A DNA stretch of 64,000 bases from Clostridia bacterium. Lineage in GTDB: Bacteria; Bacillota; Clostridia; TANB77; CAG-508. Location of the stretch: the NCBI GenBank assembly GCA_017528085.1, contig JAFXPH010000002.1:531898-595897 (forward strand), read 5' to 3'. The notes under the pieces are model-generated. The model ran no database searches and was not told where the DNA came from. It saw nothing but the letters and a program-made list of their open reading frames with translations. Shown in pieces: positions 1-9,626 of the stretch. The translations under genes were made by a program, and so were the position numbers. The first letter of the stretch is position 1; each line of letters begins with the position of its first letter.

Positions 1-413
1 GATATTAAGTTTAATAGGCTTTCCTTTTTAACTAAATCAATTTTATTAATAACTAAAATTGTTGGTTTTTTAACTTCTTTTATTCTATCTAATATTAACT
101 GATCTCCTTTACCAATGTCTTCAGATGTTGCTTCAACTACAAATAAAATTGCATCAACCTCTGAAAGCATAGTAAATGCAGTATCCACCATAACCTCACC
201 TAATTTTGATTTTGGTTTATGAATACCTGGAGTATCAGTTATTATTATTTGATAATTATCATCATTTAAAATTGCTCTAATCGCAGTTCTTGTTGTTTGA
301 GGTTTTGCTGTTGTTATAGCTACTTTCTCTTTCACAAGAGAATTGATTAATGTTGATTTTCCAACATTAGTTCTACCTATAATTGATACAAAACCAGATT
401 TAAAATCACCCAT
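1..413 (-). CDS. era: GTPase Era, N-terminal part (cut by window edge)
   Basis: Era is an essential GTPase that binds 16S rRNA and helps assemble the 30S subunit. The frame opens at an ATG at 413 and runs off the window start without a stop, giving about 137 N-terminal residues. Visible GTPase motifs are G1 GRTNVGKS (Thr where Pro is usual), the switch region with TTRTAIRAI, G3 DTPGIHKP and G4 NKID. The DTPGIHKPKSKLGE stretch is typical of Era rather than Der. The C-terminal KH domain lies outside the window. It is the last visible member of a minus-strand cluster with ybeY and dgkA, the usual Bacillota neighbourhood. A DUF3048 gene separates it from dgkA. Confidence 0.9.
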   Translation of the reverse strand, partial: MGDFKSGFVSIIGRTNVGKSTLINSLVKEKVAITTAKPQTTRTAIRAILNDDNYQIIITDTPGIHKPKSKLGEVMVDTAFTMLSEVDAILFVVEATSEDIGKGDQLILDRIKEVKKPTILVINKIDLVKKESLLNLI

Positions 414-428
414 ATTAATTACTACTTT

Positions 429-1511
429 CTAAAAAGTAACATCAGCATCTATAGGACAAACATTAATCCAAGTATTGCCATCATTTATTTTGATTTCATT
501 TCCGTTCAAATCTGTATATTTTGTTTGAGATCTTCTTGTATCTTTAGTACATTTTATTTTGATAGCTCTACCATTTGTTAAATAATATCCGTCTAAAGTA
601 CCTGTTGTTATAACATCTTGTCTACCTTTATTTTCTGTATCTGGTAAATTAAAGTTCTTAGCAAATGTAATTATTAAGTTCTTTGTTGTTGCATCTTCAC
701 CAGTTTCTCTATCAGTTTGTTTTACACCTTTAGAATATCTAGTATATCTTCCTGTTTCTTCGTTATAAACATATTTAACTACATGTCCTCCACCATATGG
801 GATTGAAACTTGAGCAGCTTCAAAAGAACCTTCTTGATCTAATTTAACTTCTTCATGAGAATATTTAAGTGGTGTTCCTGTATTTGTTTGGAATGGATAT
901 CCATATTGTTTTGCAGCAATAGGAATTGTCTCTAAGCTTGTATATGCATTATGTGGAGCTTTTCTAGATTTATCTCTCCAATAAATTGATCCATCATGTC
1001 TATCTTTTCCATCATCAAAGAATTGACCATTGATTGCAGAAATACCGAATGATGCCATATCTTCTCCTGCTTTAGGACTTAATCCTAAGTGTGCATAAAT
1101 TGCATCATATTCCATAGCATAATCCAAGAAATAGTGTCTTGAACTTCTAATTGGTCCAACTTTACCTTCATCTATATCTTTGAATATTGCCATCAATCTT
1201 GTTTCGTTACCTTCAACAATTATTTCATAAACAACAAATGCTTTATTAATATTTGATTGTGGTTGAGCATTTTTGTTGTTGTCTATCATAAATGCGATAG
1301 GTCTATTGTTACTGTTGCTGAATATTTTAAATTCTGATTCATCAGTTTTAGTAACTTTCTTTTCTGTTTTTACAACATTATCTGTTGATGCATCTGCAAC
1401 AACTTGTCCGTCGGATTCTCCACCATTTGTGAAGTATAGTGCGCATCCTACTCCTAATCCAATAATAAGTAGTGCTACAACTACTAAAATTGCAATTTGT
1501 TTTTTCTCCAT
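429..1511 (-). CDS. DUF3048 (YerB-like) membrane-anchored extracellular protein
   Basis: 360 aa. One hydrophobic N-terminal segment (about residues 6-24) ends in VGC, which is a weak lipobox at best, so the protein is either an anchored or a lipid-modified surface protein. The body matches the DUF3048 family (B. subtilis YerB): RPIAFMIDNN, then GPIRSSRHYFLDYAMEYDAIYAHLG and a C-terminal all-beta half ending in the GNTWINVCPID motif. The biochemical role of the family is not established. The start is supported by AAGGAG just upstream of the ATG at 1511. It lies 13 bp downstream of dgkA and 15 bp before era, so it is probably co-transcribed with them. Family assignment is confident, function is not. 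Confidence 0.85.
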   Translation of the reverse strand: MEKKQIAILVVVALLIIGLGVGCALYFTNGGESDGQVVADASTDNVVKTEKKVTKTDESEFKIFSNSNNRPIAFMIDNNKNAQPQSNINKAFVVYEIIVEGNETRLMAIFKDIDEGKVGPIRSSRHYFLDYAMEYDAIYAHLGLSPKAGEDMASFGISAINGQFFDDGKDRHDGSIYWRDKSRKAPHNAYTSLETIPIAAKQYGYPFQTNTGTPLKYSHEEVKLDQEGSFEAAQVSIPYGGGHVVKYVYNEETGRYTRYSKGVKQTDRETGEDATTKNLIITFAKNFNLPDTENKGRQDVITTGTLDGYYLTNGRAIKIKCTKDTRRSQTKYTDLNGNEIKINDGNTWINVCPIDADVTF

Positions 1512-1524
1512 ATTTTTTTCTCCT

Positions 1525-1914
1525 TTATCCCCCGTATATATTTAAAAAAGTTATTAACTTTGGTAAGAACATCATAATTCCAACAATTACTGATAATAAA
1601 GATGACAATGTAACAGCTCCTGCTGCTACATCCTTGACCATTTTAATTTTTTCATTATAATTTTCATCAACTGCATCAGATAAGTCTTCAATTGCTGTAT
1701 TAAATAGTTCACAAATTAGTACAATAAAAATAACAACAGCAAGAATCATCCACTCGACAAGTGATATTTTAAAAAATATTCCACATATTATTGCAATAAC
1801 TGCGAATATGGATTGAATCAAAATATTTCTCTCATTTTTATATGTATGTCTTATTCCACTAATAGCATTTTTAAAACTACTTAAAAAATTACGATTTTTA
1901 AACTCTGATTTCAT
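1525..1914 (-). CDS. dgkA: Undecaprenol/diacylglycerol kinase, DgkA family
   Basis: 129 aa, the usual length for the small integral membrane kinase DgkA. In Gram-positives this family phosphorylates undecaprenol to recycle the cell-wall lipid carrier. Three membrane segments are visible (about residues 32-50, 54-72 and 99-122). The catalytic signature is ELFNTAIEDLSD (about 70-81), a close variant of ELxNTAIExxxD. An N-terminal SFKNAISGIRHTYKNERN amphipathic stretch is also typical. The ATG at 1914 begins one base after the ybeY stop (TAATATG), so translation is probably coupled. ybeY-dgkA-era is the standard Bacillota order. Confidence 0.93.
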   Translation of the reverse strand: MKSEFKNRNFLSSFKNAISGIRHTYKNERNILIQSIFAVIAIICGIFFKISLVEWMILAVVIFIVLICELFNTAIEDLSDAVDENYNEKIKMVKDVAAGAVTLSSLLSVIVGIMMFLPKLITFLNIYGG

Positions 1915-1915
1915 A

Positions 1916-2389
1916 TTATTCCCTATTGATATTTAAACTCTTTAATACTACTTCTTCCTTAGCACGCATATGTTCTTTTTCATCTTCCTTCATATGATCT
2001 TCTCCCATAAGATGGTAAAAACCATGCACAATCATGTAAGAAAGTTCTCTTTCAAAACTATGTCCATATTCTTCTGCTTGCTCTTTTACTCTTTCAAGTG
2101 AAACAACTATGCTTCCAAGAGCATCTTCTATCTCTTCCGCTTTAGCCATTTCTATTTCGTCTTTTTCAAACATTGGAAAAGAAAGTACATCAGTTTCTTT
2201 ATCAATATTTCTAAATTCTTTATTATATTTTCTAATATTTTCTGGATTTGTTAGAGTCACCTCTACATACAAATTAGTATTATCTAATGCTTCTATCTCA
2301 AAGCACTTAGATAATACTTTATTTATCAAATCCACATATTCTTTATTTTCATCAACATCAAGAAAATCTATTTCACAAATATTTTTCAT
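1916..2389 (-). CDS. ybeY: Endoribonuclease YbeY (16S rRNA maturation)
   Basis: 157 aa, family length. YbeY is a zinc-dependent single-strand endoribonuclease involved in 16S rRNA 3'-end maturation and 70S quality control. The metal site HGFYHLMGEDH (about 121-131) matches the family HGxLHLxGxDH pattern, and DVLSFPM upstream is also diagnostic. AGGAG lies at good spacing before the ATG at 2389. It is followed directly by dgkA and the era cluster, so this operon combines ribosome assembly with lipid-carrier recycling. Confidence 0.95.
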   Translation of the reverse strand: MKNICEIDFLDVDENKEYVDLINKVLSKCFEIEALDNTNLYVEVTLTNPENIRKYNKEFRNIDKETDVLSFPMFEKDEIEMAKAEEIEDALGSIVVSLERVKEQAEEYGHSFERELSYMIVHGFYHLMGEDHMKEDEKEHMRAKEEVVLKSLNINRE

Positions 2390-2398
2390 CTATAACTC

Positions 2399-3586
2399 CT
2401 AACTAGCTTTTACAAATCTTGAAGATTCTCCTGTTATAGCGGGACTCTTAAGTGTCCTCATTTCACCATACTCTACCAATTTAATTTTATAGATTTTTCT
2501 TAGTGCGCTATATTTATCTGATTCTTCTGATGTATCGTGTAATTCCCTTCTTAAAGCAAGGATTTCTTTTTCTTCTCCAGTTTTAGCTGTGCTGTATTTT
2601 TTCCAGAATTCTTTATATAGCGTTCTTTCTTCTGGTTTATCCCAGTATACTTTTGTAGATAATAGTTTTACATTATAGTCTTCAATTAGTTTTAGAAGAA
2701 TTCTATAAACATCTTCTTTCTTCTCTTTGTTTTGAGTAGAGATTAGAAGACTTCTTGTATCTCTTAAAAGTTTGTTATAGCATTGTTCCGCTGCAACAAG
2801 TGGTAAGCTGTGAGTAAATAATACTCTACTTAATCCTAAAAGAATCATATTCTTTTCTACAAAATCTTTCTCATCTAATTTTCCAACTGAGAATTTATCA
2901 AACTCTTCGTATTCTTTAACTATCTTGTCTTGATTTTCAAATGTTTTTTCTTCTAACTTGTATGGAAGAATTGTCTTTACGTAATCATCTAATGTATCGA
3001 ATATATTCTTGTATAAGAATATTTGATTAGCTTTCTTTGTTCTTATTCCGTCTGCTAATTTAACAGAATAATTTTTTAGAATTCCTTTATAAAGTGAATC
3101 TTCTTTTTCGATATAAAGATTTTTTAATTTTTCAAAAATTCTTGCTTTGCCTGATTCCTTAACTGTTCCAAAATCAACATCTATTAAAAATTTTTGTTTT
3201 CTGTACTTGTATTCAAGATACTCAGTATCTTTCAAATGGATAATTGTATAATACTTAGAAAGTGCGTCCTTCTCAAATGCATTAGCAGTATCGTTCTTAA
3301 CTTTCTTGTATATAGAATCCATAATATATCTATCTATAGACTCAAGGTATAATGAATATGCTTCATCATATCTTTTATTTGCAGCTTCTTTTTTATCAAC
3401 ATCCGTAGACTCTTTCAATTCTTTTACTTGGTAATATGCTTTGATCAAAGCGTTTCTTTTGATTGAAATAAGTAAACTATTAATTCCAACTTTTGTAGGT
3501 GTTAATAGCTTTGTTAGTGTTAGTGATATTTTATTAAAAAAAGTTGTCTCTTCAGCGTATACTTTTAAACTTCTCTCTTCTGGCAT
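2399..3586 (-). CDS. Unknown 395-aa helical, charged protein
   Basis: Not recognised. The product is rich in Lys, Glu, Leu and Tyr and appears almost entirely alpha-helical, with no signal peptide and no convincing membrane span. A mildly hydrophobic amphipathic stretch near residues 14-45 (FFNKISLTLTKLL) could associate with a membrane or a partner. The ATG at 3586 has GAGAGGGAG upstream. The gene ends 10 bp before ybeY and could be co-transcribed with it. The roughly 260 bp upstream is AT-rich and holds only the terminator of the next gene. The N-terminus (MPEERS) resembles that of the DUF4116 protein upstream (MPERNE), possibly by chance. Confidence 0.7.
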   Translation of the reverse strand: MPEERSLKVYAEETTFFNKISLTLTKLLTPTKVGINSLLISIKRNALIKAYYQVKELKESTDVDKKEAANKRYDEAYSLYLESIDRYIMDSIYKKVKNDTANAFEKDALSKYYTIIHLKDTEYLEYKYRKQKFLIDVDFGTVKESGKARIFEKLKNLYIEKEDSLYKGILKNYSVKLADGIRTKKANQIFLYKNIFDTLDDYVKTILPYKLEEKTFENQDKIVKEYEEFDKFSVGKLDEKDFVEKNMILLGLSRVLFTHSLPLVAAEQCYNKLLRDTRSLLISTQNKEKKEDVYRILLKLIEDYNVKLLSTKVYWDKPEERTLYKEFWKKYSTAKTGEEKEILALRRELHDTSEESDKYSALRKIYKIKLVEYGEMRTLKSPAITGESSRFVKAS

Positions 3587-3810
3587 GTTTTTCTCCCTCT
3601 CACAAAACTAATTGTATTTAGTTTCTATTTTCTCTCGTACCCGTAAATAAGCCTTTAATAAAATACTCTTCAAATTAATAAAATTTCAAATTTTATTTTA
3701 TATTTAACAACTGAAAATAGATGTATATTTTACACACCCCTATTGTATCATAAAATCAAAAATTTAAAAGTGTTTTATTAAATATTTTACTAAATTATTT
3801 AATATATTTG
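3587..3810. other. AT-rich intergenic gap
   Basis: About 220 bp without an ORF of note. A possible minus-strand -10 (TACAAT in TGATACAATAGG, near 3745) could serve the 395-aa gene, but no good -35 is visible. Nothing else is seen here. Confidence 0.4.
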
Positions 3811-3842
3811 TAATAAAAAAATCCACTTTAAAAAAAGTGGAT
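3811..3842 (-). terminator. Rho-independent terminator after DUF4116 gene
   Basis: Inverted repeat ATCCACTTT / AAAGTGGAT with a 4-nt loop at 3821-3842. Read on the minus strand it is followed by a run of seven T. It ends the DUF4116/clpB transcription unit. Confidence 0.8.
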
Positions 3843-3847
3843 AATTT

Positions 3848-4387
3848 TTATTCTAATAATTCTTTAATTTTCTCATTTTGCTGTATGTCCGTAGGGAAAA
3901 AGTCGAGTATTGTTTTTCTTAATTTTCCTCCTGCACTATTCATTGCTAAAAGTGCAATTTCTAAATTACTTCTCAATCTTAAAGATGCATATTTAATAAT
4001 TAGTGGTTTATTTGAAATAGCTTCTTTAACTACATCTTCATCATCTCTTAATTTTTCTGATGCAAAGTATAATGCTTGGCCATCACTTTTGACAGCCTCA
4101 AGCATTACATCCTTATCGTCTCTTAATCTATCACTATAGTACACAGCAGTCCAACCGCCATTTTTTGCAGCTTCAATTACTACATCTTTATCATCTTTAA
4201 GATCATCGCTTGAAAATTCTAAAGCACCTGCATCTAATTTTACTGCTTTAAGCATTACTTCTTTATCATTACGGATATCTGCGTTTGCCCATTCTATTAA
4301 TAGTGGATCTTCTTCAATTATTTTTAAAAAATACTCTTTATTATCTTTGTTTTTTCTTGCTTCAATTACTTCGTTTCTTTCTGGCAT
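3848..4387 (-). CDS. DUF4116 repeat protein
   Basis: 179 aa made of tandem helical repeats of the form LRDDKDVMLEAVKSDGxAL, at least four copies with roughly 24-residue spacing. This matches DUF4116, a repeat family abundant in protists and bacteria with no settled function, presumably forming a helical scaffold for protein contacts. No signal peptide or membrane span is seen. The ATG at 4387 has AGAGGG upstream and lies 12 bp after the clpB stop, so it is probably transcribed with clpB from the heat-shock promoter. A role in protein quality control is therefore possible but is inferred only from position. Confidence 0.8.
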   Translation of the reverse strand: MPERNEVIEARKNKDNKEYFLKIIEEDPLLIEWANADIRNDKEVMLKAVKLDAGALEFSSDDLKDDKDVVIEAAKNGGWTAVYYSDRLRDDKDVMLEAVKSDGQALYFASEKLRDDEDVVKEAISNKPLIIKYASLRLRSNLEIALLAMNSAGGKLRKTILDFFPTDIQQNEKIKELLE

Positions 4388-4399
4388 TTATACGTCCCT

Positions 4400-7126
4400 C
4401 TATTTATTATCTGCGTTATTCTCTGTGTTATTCATCATATTATTTAGTTGATCATTATCTATTATTGTACTTTCTTCTTCGGCTTCTTCCTCTTTTGCTG
4501 GTTTTTCTTCTTCTACAATTTCTACTTTAGATAAGTCTATACAATCTTCTTTTTTATTGTAGTCTACTTTTACAGTATCCCCAGGATTTATTTCCTTCGC
4601 AATCAATTTCTTAGCAAGTAATGTTTCAACATCACTTTGTACAATTCTCTTTAATGGTCTTGCACCAAAGTTAATATCATAACCATTATCTATTAGGTAT
4701 TTCTTTGCAGCATCTGTTACTTGAAGTTCAATACCTTGTTCTTTAATTCTTGTTGCTAATTCACCTAAGATCTTATCAACGATACCAACAACAACTTTCT
4801 TATCAAGAGCATTGAAGTAAATTATATCATCTAATCTGTTTAAGAACTCTGGTCTAAAGTGTCCTTTTAATGCGACATCTATCTGTTCTTTTGCTTCATC
4901 AACTATTTCTCCATATTGTTCAATACTGTCTAATATTAGTTTTGAACCTATGTTAGATGTTAATATGATAATTGTATTTTTAAAGTCTACTAATCTACCT
5001 TGAGAGTCTGTTACTCTACCATCATCAAGTATTTGTAAAAAGATATTAAATACATCTGGGTGAGCTTTTTCAACCTCATCAAATAGTAGAACTGAATATG
5101 GTCTTCTTCTTACGGCTTCAGTTAATTGTCCACCTTCTTCATATCCAACGTATCCTGGAGGTGCACCAATTAATCTAGTTACACTAAACTTCTCCATATA
5201 CTCTGACATATCGAATCTGACCATGTTTTTTTCATCATCAAATAGTGTTTCTGCTAATGTTTTTGCAAGCTCTGTCTTACCAACACCAGTAGGTCCTAGG
5301 AACAAGAATGATCCTATAGGTCTATTTGGATTTGCTATACCAGCTCTTGCTCTCATAATAGCATCACTAACTTTTTTAACTGCTAAGTCTTGACCCATAA
5401 CTCTCTTATGAAGTGTATCTTCAAGACCCATAAGTTTAACTCTTTCACCTTCTTCTAGTCTGTTAACAGGAATACCTGTCCATCTAGAAACAACGTTTTC
5501 TATTTCTTCTACAGTTACTTTGTTTCTTAGTAGTTTTGCTTTTCCATTTTGACTCTTCTCTATTTCTTTTTCTTCTTGAGCTAATACTTGTTTTAAGTTT
5601 GGAAGAGTTGAATATTTAAGTTCAGCTGCTTTGTTTAAATCATAGACTCTTTCAGCTTGCTCTATTTGAGCATTTACATCATCTATTTTCTCTTTTAATT
5701 TTTGAATCCTTGCAATATTCTTTTTCTCAGTTTCCCATTTGATATTCATTTCTTGGAATTGAGCTCTTAATTTTTCAAGTTCAGCTTCAATTTTGGCAAT
5801 CTTCTTATTTGTTACTTCATCTTCATCGCCTCTTTTTAATGATTCTTGCTCGATTTGAAGTTGCATAATCTTTCTAGAAATCTGGTCTAATTCAATTGGC
5901 ATAGATTCAACTTCAGTTCTAATCATAGCACAAGCCTCATCAATTAGGTCGATAGCTTTATCTGGCAAATGTCTATCTGTGATATATCTGTTTGATAACT
6001 TTGCTGCTGCAATTAATGCATCGTCAGTGATTTTAACACCATGGAAAATCTCGAATTTTTCTTGAATACCACGTAAAATTGTAATTGCATCTTCAACAGT
6101 TGGTTCTGCAACAAATACTTGTTGGAATCTTCTTGTTAAAGCTGGATCTTTTTCCATGTATTCTCTATATTCATCTAGTGTTGTTGCACCAATACAGTGT
6201 AACTCACCTCTTGCAAGCATTGGTTTTAGTAAGTTACTTGCATCCATTGATCCATCACCGCCGCCTCCGGCGCCAACAATGTTATGAATCTCATCAATAA
6301 ACAGTAATATTTTACCATTAGATTTATCTATTTCTTTTAAAATAGTTTTTAATCTTTCTTCGAATTCACCTCTATACTTAGCACCTGCAACCAATGCACC
6401 TAAGTCTAGAGAAAAGATTGTTTTATCCTTTAAGCTTGTAGGAACATCTCCTCTTACAATTCTTAAAGCTAATCCTTCAACAATAGCAGTTTTACCAACA
6501 CCAGGTAAACCTATTAAAACAGGGTTATTTTTAGTCTTACGAGTTAAGATTCTTATTACATTTCTAATTTCTTCATCTCTACCAATAACTGGGTCTAATT
6601 TATTATCTCTTGCGGCTTTTGTTAAGTCTCTACCAAACTTTTCCAACACATCATATGTCTCTTCTGGGTTTTCTGAAGACACATTAACATTTCCACGGAT
6701 TTCTTTTAATTGTTTTAAGAAACTATTTGTAGTTACTTTATTTAATTTAAGAATTTCTCTAATCTTACTTGAACCTTTTTCAAGAATACCTAGCATCAAA
6801 TGCTCTACTGAAATATATTGATCCTTCATATTCTCACTTTGTTTTTGAGATTCATCTAGAATTACAGCTGCCTCATTAGAAAAGCTAAGTGCAACTGGTC
6901 CAGAAATTTTTGGAAATCCATCTATTTCATTTTGAATTGAGTTTTTAAGTGCATCTATATCTACCTGCATTTTACTCAATAGTACACAAACTAAACCTTG
7001 TGAATCTTCTAGAAAAGCAAACATTAAATGGAAATCAGTTACTTGTGCATTTCTATTTCTAATAGCTATATTACTTGCATTAGATAGAATTGCCTTAGAT
7101 TTATCTGTAAAATTTGAAATATCCAT
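4400..7126 (-). CDS. clpB: ATP-dependent disaggregase ClpB
   Basis: 908 aa Hsp100 chaperone that, with DnaK, threads aggregated proteins through a hexameric pore. Domain order: N-terminal Clp repeat domain (1-150), AAA1 with Walker A GLPGVGKT (about 206) and Walker [10 protein letters not shown], a long coiled-coil middle domain (about 400-530, heptad-rich, Glu/Lys/Leu), AAA2 with Walker A GPTGVGKT (about 615) and [16 protein letters not shown], then a D2-small domain with the arginine finger region GARPLKR. The full-length middle domain and absence of a UVR or zinc motif make ClpB a better call than ClpC. The C-terminus has an unusual acidic/Asn-rich tail (about 45 residues, EEEEAEEES then [10 protein letters not shown]). 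Control is by the CIRCE operator upstream. Confidence 0.96.
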   Translation of the reverse strand: MDISNFTDKSKAILSNASNIAIRNRNAQVTDFHLMFAFLEDSQGLVCVLLSKMQVDIDALKNSIQNEIDGFPKISGPVALSFSNEAAVILDESQKQSENMKDQYISVEHLMLGILEKGSSKIREILKLNKVTTNSFLKQLKEIRGNVNVSSENPEETYDVLEKFGRDLTKAARDNKLDPVIGRDEEIRNVIRILTRKTKNNPVLIGLPGVGKTAIVEGLALRIVRGDVPTSLKDKTIFSLDLGALVAGAKYRGEFEERLKTILKEIDKSNGKILLFIDEIHNIVGAGGGGDGSMDASNLLKPMLARGELHCIGATTLDEYREYMEKDPALTRRFQQVFVAEPTVEDAITILRGIQEKFEIFHGVKITDDALIAAAKLSNRYITDRHLPDKAIDLIDEACAMIRTEVESMPIELDQISRKIMQLQIEQESLKRGDEDEVTNKKIAKIEAELEKLRAQFQEMNIKWETEKKNIARIQKLKEKIDDVNAQIEQAERVYDLNKAAELKYSTLPNLKQVLAQEEKEIEKSQNGKAKLLRNKVTVEEIENVVSRWTGIPVNRLEEGERVKLMGLEDTLHKRVMGQDLAVKKVSDAIMRARAGIANPNRPIGSFLFLGPTGVGKTELAKTLAETLFDDEKNMVRFDMSEYMEKFSVTRLIGAPPGYVGYEEGGQLTEAVRRRPYSVLLFDEVEKAHPDVFNIFLQILDDGRVTDSQGRLVDFKNTIIILTSNIGSKLILDSIEQYGEIVDEAKEQIDVALKGHFRPEFLNRLDDIIYFNALDKKVVVGIVDKILGELATRIKEQGIELQVTDAAKKYLIDNGYDINFGARPLKRIVQSDVETLLAKKLIAKEINPGDTVKVDYNKKEDCIDLSKVEIVEEEKPAKEEEAEEESTIIDNDQLNNMMNNTENNADNK

Positions 7127-7158
7127 AAAACATCACTCCTTTCATCCTTAGTGAAAAT

Positions 7159-7201
7159 ATTATACATTATCAAATTAGCAATGTCAAGTCGAGAGTGCTA
7201 A
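7159..7201 (-). promoter_or_regulatory. clpB sigma-A promoter inside a CIRCE (HrcA) operator
   Basis: On the minus strand, TTGACA (7182-7187) is separated by 17 bp from TATAAT (7159-7164), a perfect consensus promoter. The -35 lies inside an inverted repeat with the exact 9-9-9 CIRCE geometry: TTAGCACTC (7193-7201 read on minus), nine bases, then CATTGCTAA (7175-7183). The CIRCE consensus is TTAGCACTC-N9-GAGTGCTAA, so one arm is perfect and the other has two mismatches. This implies repression by HrcA and heat-shock induction. The ribosome binding site is AAAGGAG. Confidence 0.88.
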
Positions 7202-7210
7202 TTTTCTAAC

Positions 7211-7242
7211 TAACTAAAAGGAGTTTGAATAACTCAAACTCC
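7211..7242 (-). terminator. Rho-independent terminator after the DUF6056-like gene
   Basis: Stem GGAGTTTGA / TCAAACTCC with loop ATAAC (7220-7242). On the minus strand it is followed by TTTTAG. It insulates clpB from the upstream membrane-protein genes. Confidence 0.75.
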
Positions 7243-7261
7243 CCTCATTTTAAACGTTCTA

Positions 7262-8653
7262 TTATAATTGAGTAATTGCTACAAAAATTAAAACATTTAT
7301 ATATTGTAATATTGCTCCTGCCTCTGTTGCAAAGAATAATCTATTTTGAACTTTTTTATCGATTTTATCTTCTTTATTCAAATATTCTTCCCAAATCATG
7401 TAAGCACAAATAAGCATTGCAAATTCAAGGTAAATGAAAGTCCTATTTGTTGATGCAAATATTGTTGGTGAGAATGCCATTTCCATTCTTGTAGCGAAAC
7501 CAATAAGTAGAATAACTACTGGTAACATTTTACCAAATTTCTTAAATATCAATGCTAAAGATATGATCATTGAACATATAACTATTAATGAACTAACTAG
7601 TGGAACAAAGTTAATTAAGCTCACATAGTTAGATGCATTAATCATAGGTTGTTGAAGTACAATTATATTTCTATAGTATCCTGAATAGTATGGGAATAAA
7701 TTTGCAAATACATCTTTAAACACTCCCAATACTGATACTGCTAGAAGTGGAATTGCAGCATTAAGTCTAATGATTCTATCTTTATAATTATTAAATATAA
7801 CTATTGCAATGTATAGACATAGTACGATAAATGGTACATTTGAATTAACAATTAGTTCAGAAACTGTTGATGTTATTCCTAATGATACCTTATCAAAGAA
7901 TGATAATGTCTTGTACTCTGGATATGTAGATGCAACTTCGTTATCGAATCTTGCAGCATTTCCAGGACAAGTTAATATGAATATTAAACTTGCTACTATA
8001 ATTGCAATTTGTACATATATAAATTTATTAGTTTTCTTCTTATCTCTCATAGTTAATAGTACTGCAAATAGTACATATACAATAAACATTATAACTATGA
8101 CTTGTTCTTGGTTACATCCAAGTAGAAGTGATATTGCATAAAGAATATATAAAACCCATGAAATCTTTTCACCTGTCCACATCTTCTTTATTGATATCGT
8201 TGAGAAAAGTCCAAGTGCAAATGGCCAGATATAATTAACTGTAGTAGCTCCCCAGCCTGCACTAGACATTCTATCTAGTGGATATAACATGAAAAGGAAG
8301 ATAATTAATAAATAATTTTCTTTCTTATCCTCATTAACAAATAACTTAATAAGTGAATATCCAATAAGTGTCATCAAAGCTGCTTGTAATATAATCCATA
8401 AATATTTTGATGTTTTTAGTACAAAGCATAGTGTGAATTCAATCATTACTCTTGATGTCCATGTTGCATATCTTTCACCTACGAAATCCACGATTGATCT
8501 ATTAGAAATGTTTCTAATATAAAATTCATCGTCATATCTATTAGGTGTTATGATTAAACATACAACCAATTGTAAGATAAAAAGTAATAATAGGATTTTT
8601 CTACTATCTTTACTAAAAAACTCTTTAACTCTCTCTTTCATCATAAACCCCAT
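7262..8653 (-). CDS. Polytopic membrane protein, DUF6056-like
   Basis: 463 aa with about ten to eleven hydrophobic segments starting near residue 18. An extracellular-loop motif NRYDDEFYIRNISN follows the first span, and an aromatic/charged stretch with WTSRVMIEF follows it, as in DUF6056 proteins (predicted GT-C-type, glycosyltransferase-like membrane proteins). No catalytic assignment is justified. The start codon overlaps the stop of the upstream 163-aa gene by one base (TAATG), so the two are translationally coupled and likely act together at the cell surface. A second Met (residue 4-5) is an alternative start. Confidence 0.65.
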   Translation of the reverse strand: MGFMMKERVKEFFSKDSRKILLLLFILQLVVCLIITPNRYDDEFYIRNISNRSIVDFVGERYATWTSRVMIEFTLCFVLKTSKYLWIILQAALMTLIGYSLIKLFVNEDKKENYLLIIFLFMLYPLDRMSSAGWGATTVNYIWPFALGLFSTISIKKMWTGEKISWVLYILYAISLLLGCNQEQVIVIMFIVYVLFAVLLTMRDKKKTNKFIYVQIAIIVASLIFILTCPGNAARFDNEVASTYPEYKTLSFFDKVSLGITSTVSELIVNSNVPFIVLCLYIAIVIFNNYKDRIIRLNAAIPLLAVSVLGVFKDVFANLFPYYSGYYRNIIVLQQPMINASNYVSLINFVPLVSSLIVICSMIISLALIFKKFGKMLPVVILLIGFATRMEMAFSPTIFASTNRTFIYLEFAMLICAYMIWEEYLNKEDKIDKKVQNRLFFATEAGAILQYINVLIFVAITQL

Positions 8654-9144
8654 TAATCTATTCCTAATACAATTCCTGTATCGGCAAGAATATTTTCTTT
8701 ATCATTGTTATAAAGTACACATACATCATATGTGCCCTTACTTAATCCTACTATAAAGCATCTAGCATGCATTCCTGAATTAGAACAATCATACATACCA
8801 TCAACACTCATAAGTTCAGGAACTTTTTCCATAGATGTTTTCATTTTATACATCTTCCCTGTTTCCTGATTTCTAAGCACATAACAACTATTAAATATTT
8901 CTATTTTTTGTCCTTGTTTATAAGCCCAACCTTGAATCTCGATCATTTTTGAACCACGTTCCAAAATAGAAATTCCTGTTCTTATATTCTCATCATTAGT
9001 AATAGTTTCTGGTCCTAATGTATATTGACTCAAAAACGAATAAGAAATTAAGTTTATCAAGGCATAGATAAAGATTAAAACTACTACAATAATCATTACC
9101 TTTTTAGCCATTGACTCGTTAATTTCTATGTCTAAAAAATCCAT
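8653..9144 (-). CDS. Single-span membrane protein with extracellular domain, unknown
   Basis: 163 aa, unrecognised. One membrane span (about residues 13-35) near the N-terminus with a short charged cytoplasmic tail suggests a type II topology with a roughly 125-residue outside domain. That domain looks beta-rich and contains CYVLRN, CSNSGMHARC and VCVLYNN, giving four cysteines that could pair. The ATG at 9144 has AGGAG upstream. It is coupled to the polytopic DUF6056-like gene through a TAATG overlap, which suggests an accessory to that protein. Confidence 0.7.
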   Translation of the reverse strand: MDFLDIEINESMAKKVMIIVVVLIFIYALINLISYSFLSQYTLGPETITNDENIRTGISILERGSKMIEIQGWAYKQGQKIEIFNSCYVLRNQETGKMYKMKTSMEKVPELMSVDGMYDCSNSGMHARCFIVGLSKGTYDVCVLYNNDKENILADTGIVLGID

Positions 9145-9212
9145 CGTTTTTCTCCTAATATAAAATTCTGCCCTATTATACTACAATTTGTTTTAAAATT
9201 CAACAAATAAGC

Positions 9213-9626
9213 CTATTTGAATAAACTCCTTATCTTATTTAGTATCTTATTCCACCAATTAACACTCTCAATTGTTTGAATTTGCGTTTCAACATTATCT
9301 TTAAATACATCATCTGGATTGTATTTTTCTTTTGCTTTTGTTTGAACATATTCTTCGTTTTCTTTTAGTACTTGCTTTAGCTCTTCCTTTTCATCATCAT
9401 CTGCAAGATACTTTAAAAACATGAATGCAAGATAATTCTTTGTTTGTGGGTCTAACTTATCATTATTAACATCCGAAATAGAATTAACATTTATGTTTAC
9501 AGAATCATCTTTATATTTTCTAAATATATCTTTAAAATCATCTGGAATTTCACTTTGTTTTTCAGGTGATAATAAATCTATTATTTTTAACATTTCATTT
9601 GCAACTCTTGGTTCTATTGTACTCAT
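9213..9626 (-). CDS. Unknown acidic soluble protein with amphipathic C-terminal tail
   Basis: 137 aa, unrecognised. Acidic and helical, without signal peptide. The last 15 residues (VNWWNKILNKIRSLFK) form a basic, aromatic amphipathic helix of the kind that docks on membranes or partners. The start overlaps the stop of the 317-aa gene upstream by four bases (ATGA), showing translational coupling, so the two products probably work together. It might be a short-lived adaptor, but nothing in the sequence fixes a function. Confidence 0.65.
   Translation of the reverse strand: MSTIEPRVANEMLKIIDLLSPEKQSEIPDDFKDIFRKYKDDSVNINVNSISDVNNDKLDPQTKNYLAFMFLKYLADDDEKEELKQVLKENEEYVQTKAKEKYNPDDVFKDNVETQIQTIESVNWWNKILNKIRSLFK

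Noticed and set aside
1273-1660. Plus-strand frames opposite the DUF3048 and dgkA genes
   Set aside because: They are antisense shadows of clear minus-strand genes, with no ribosome binding sites and low-complexity Leu/Ser-rich translations; the same applies to the other opposite-strand frames.
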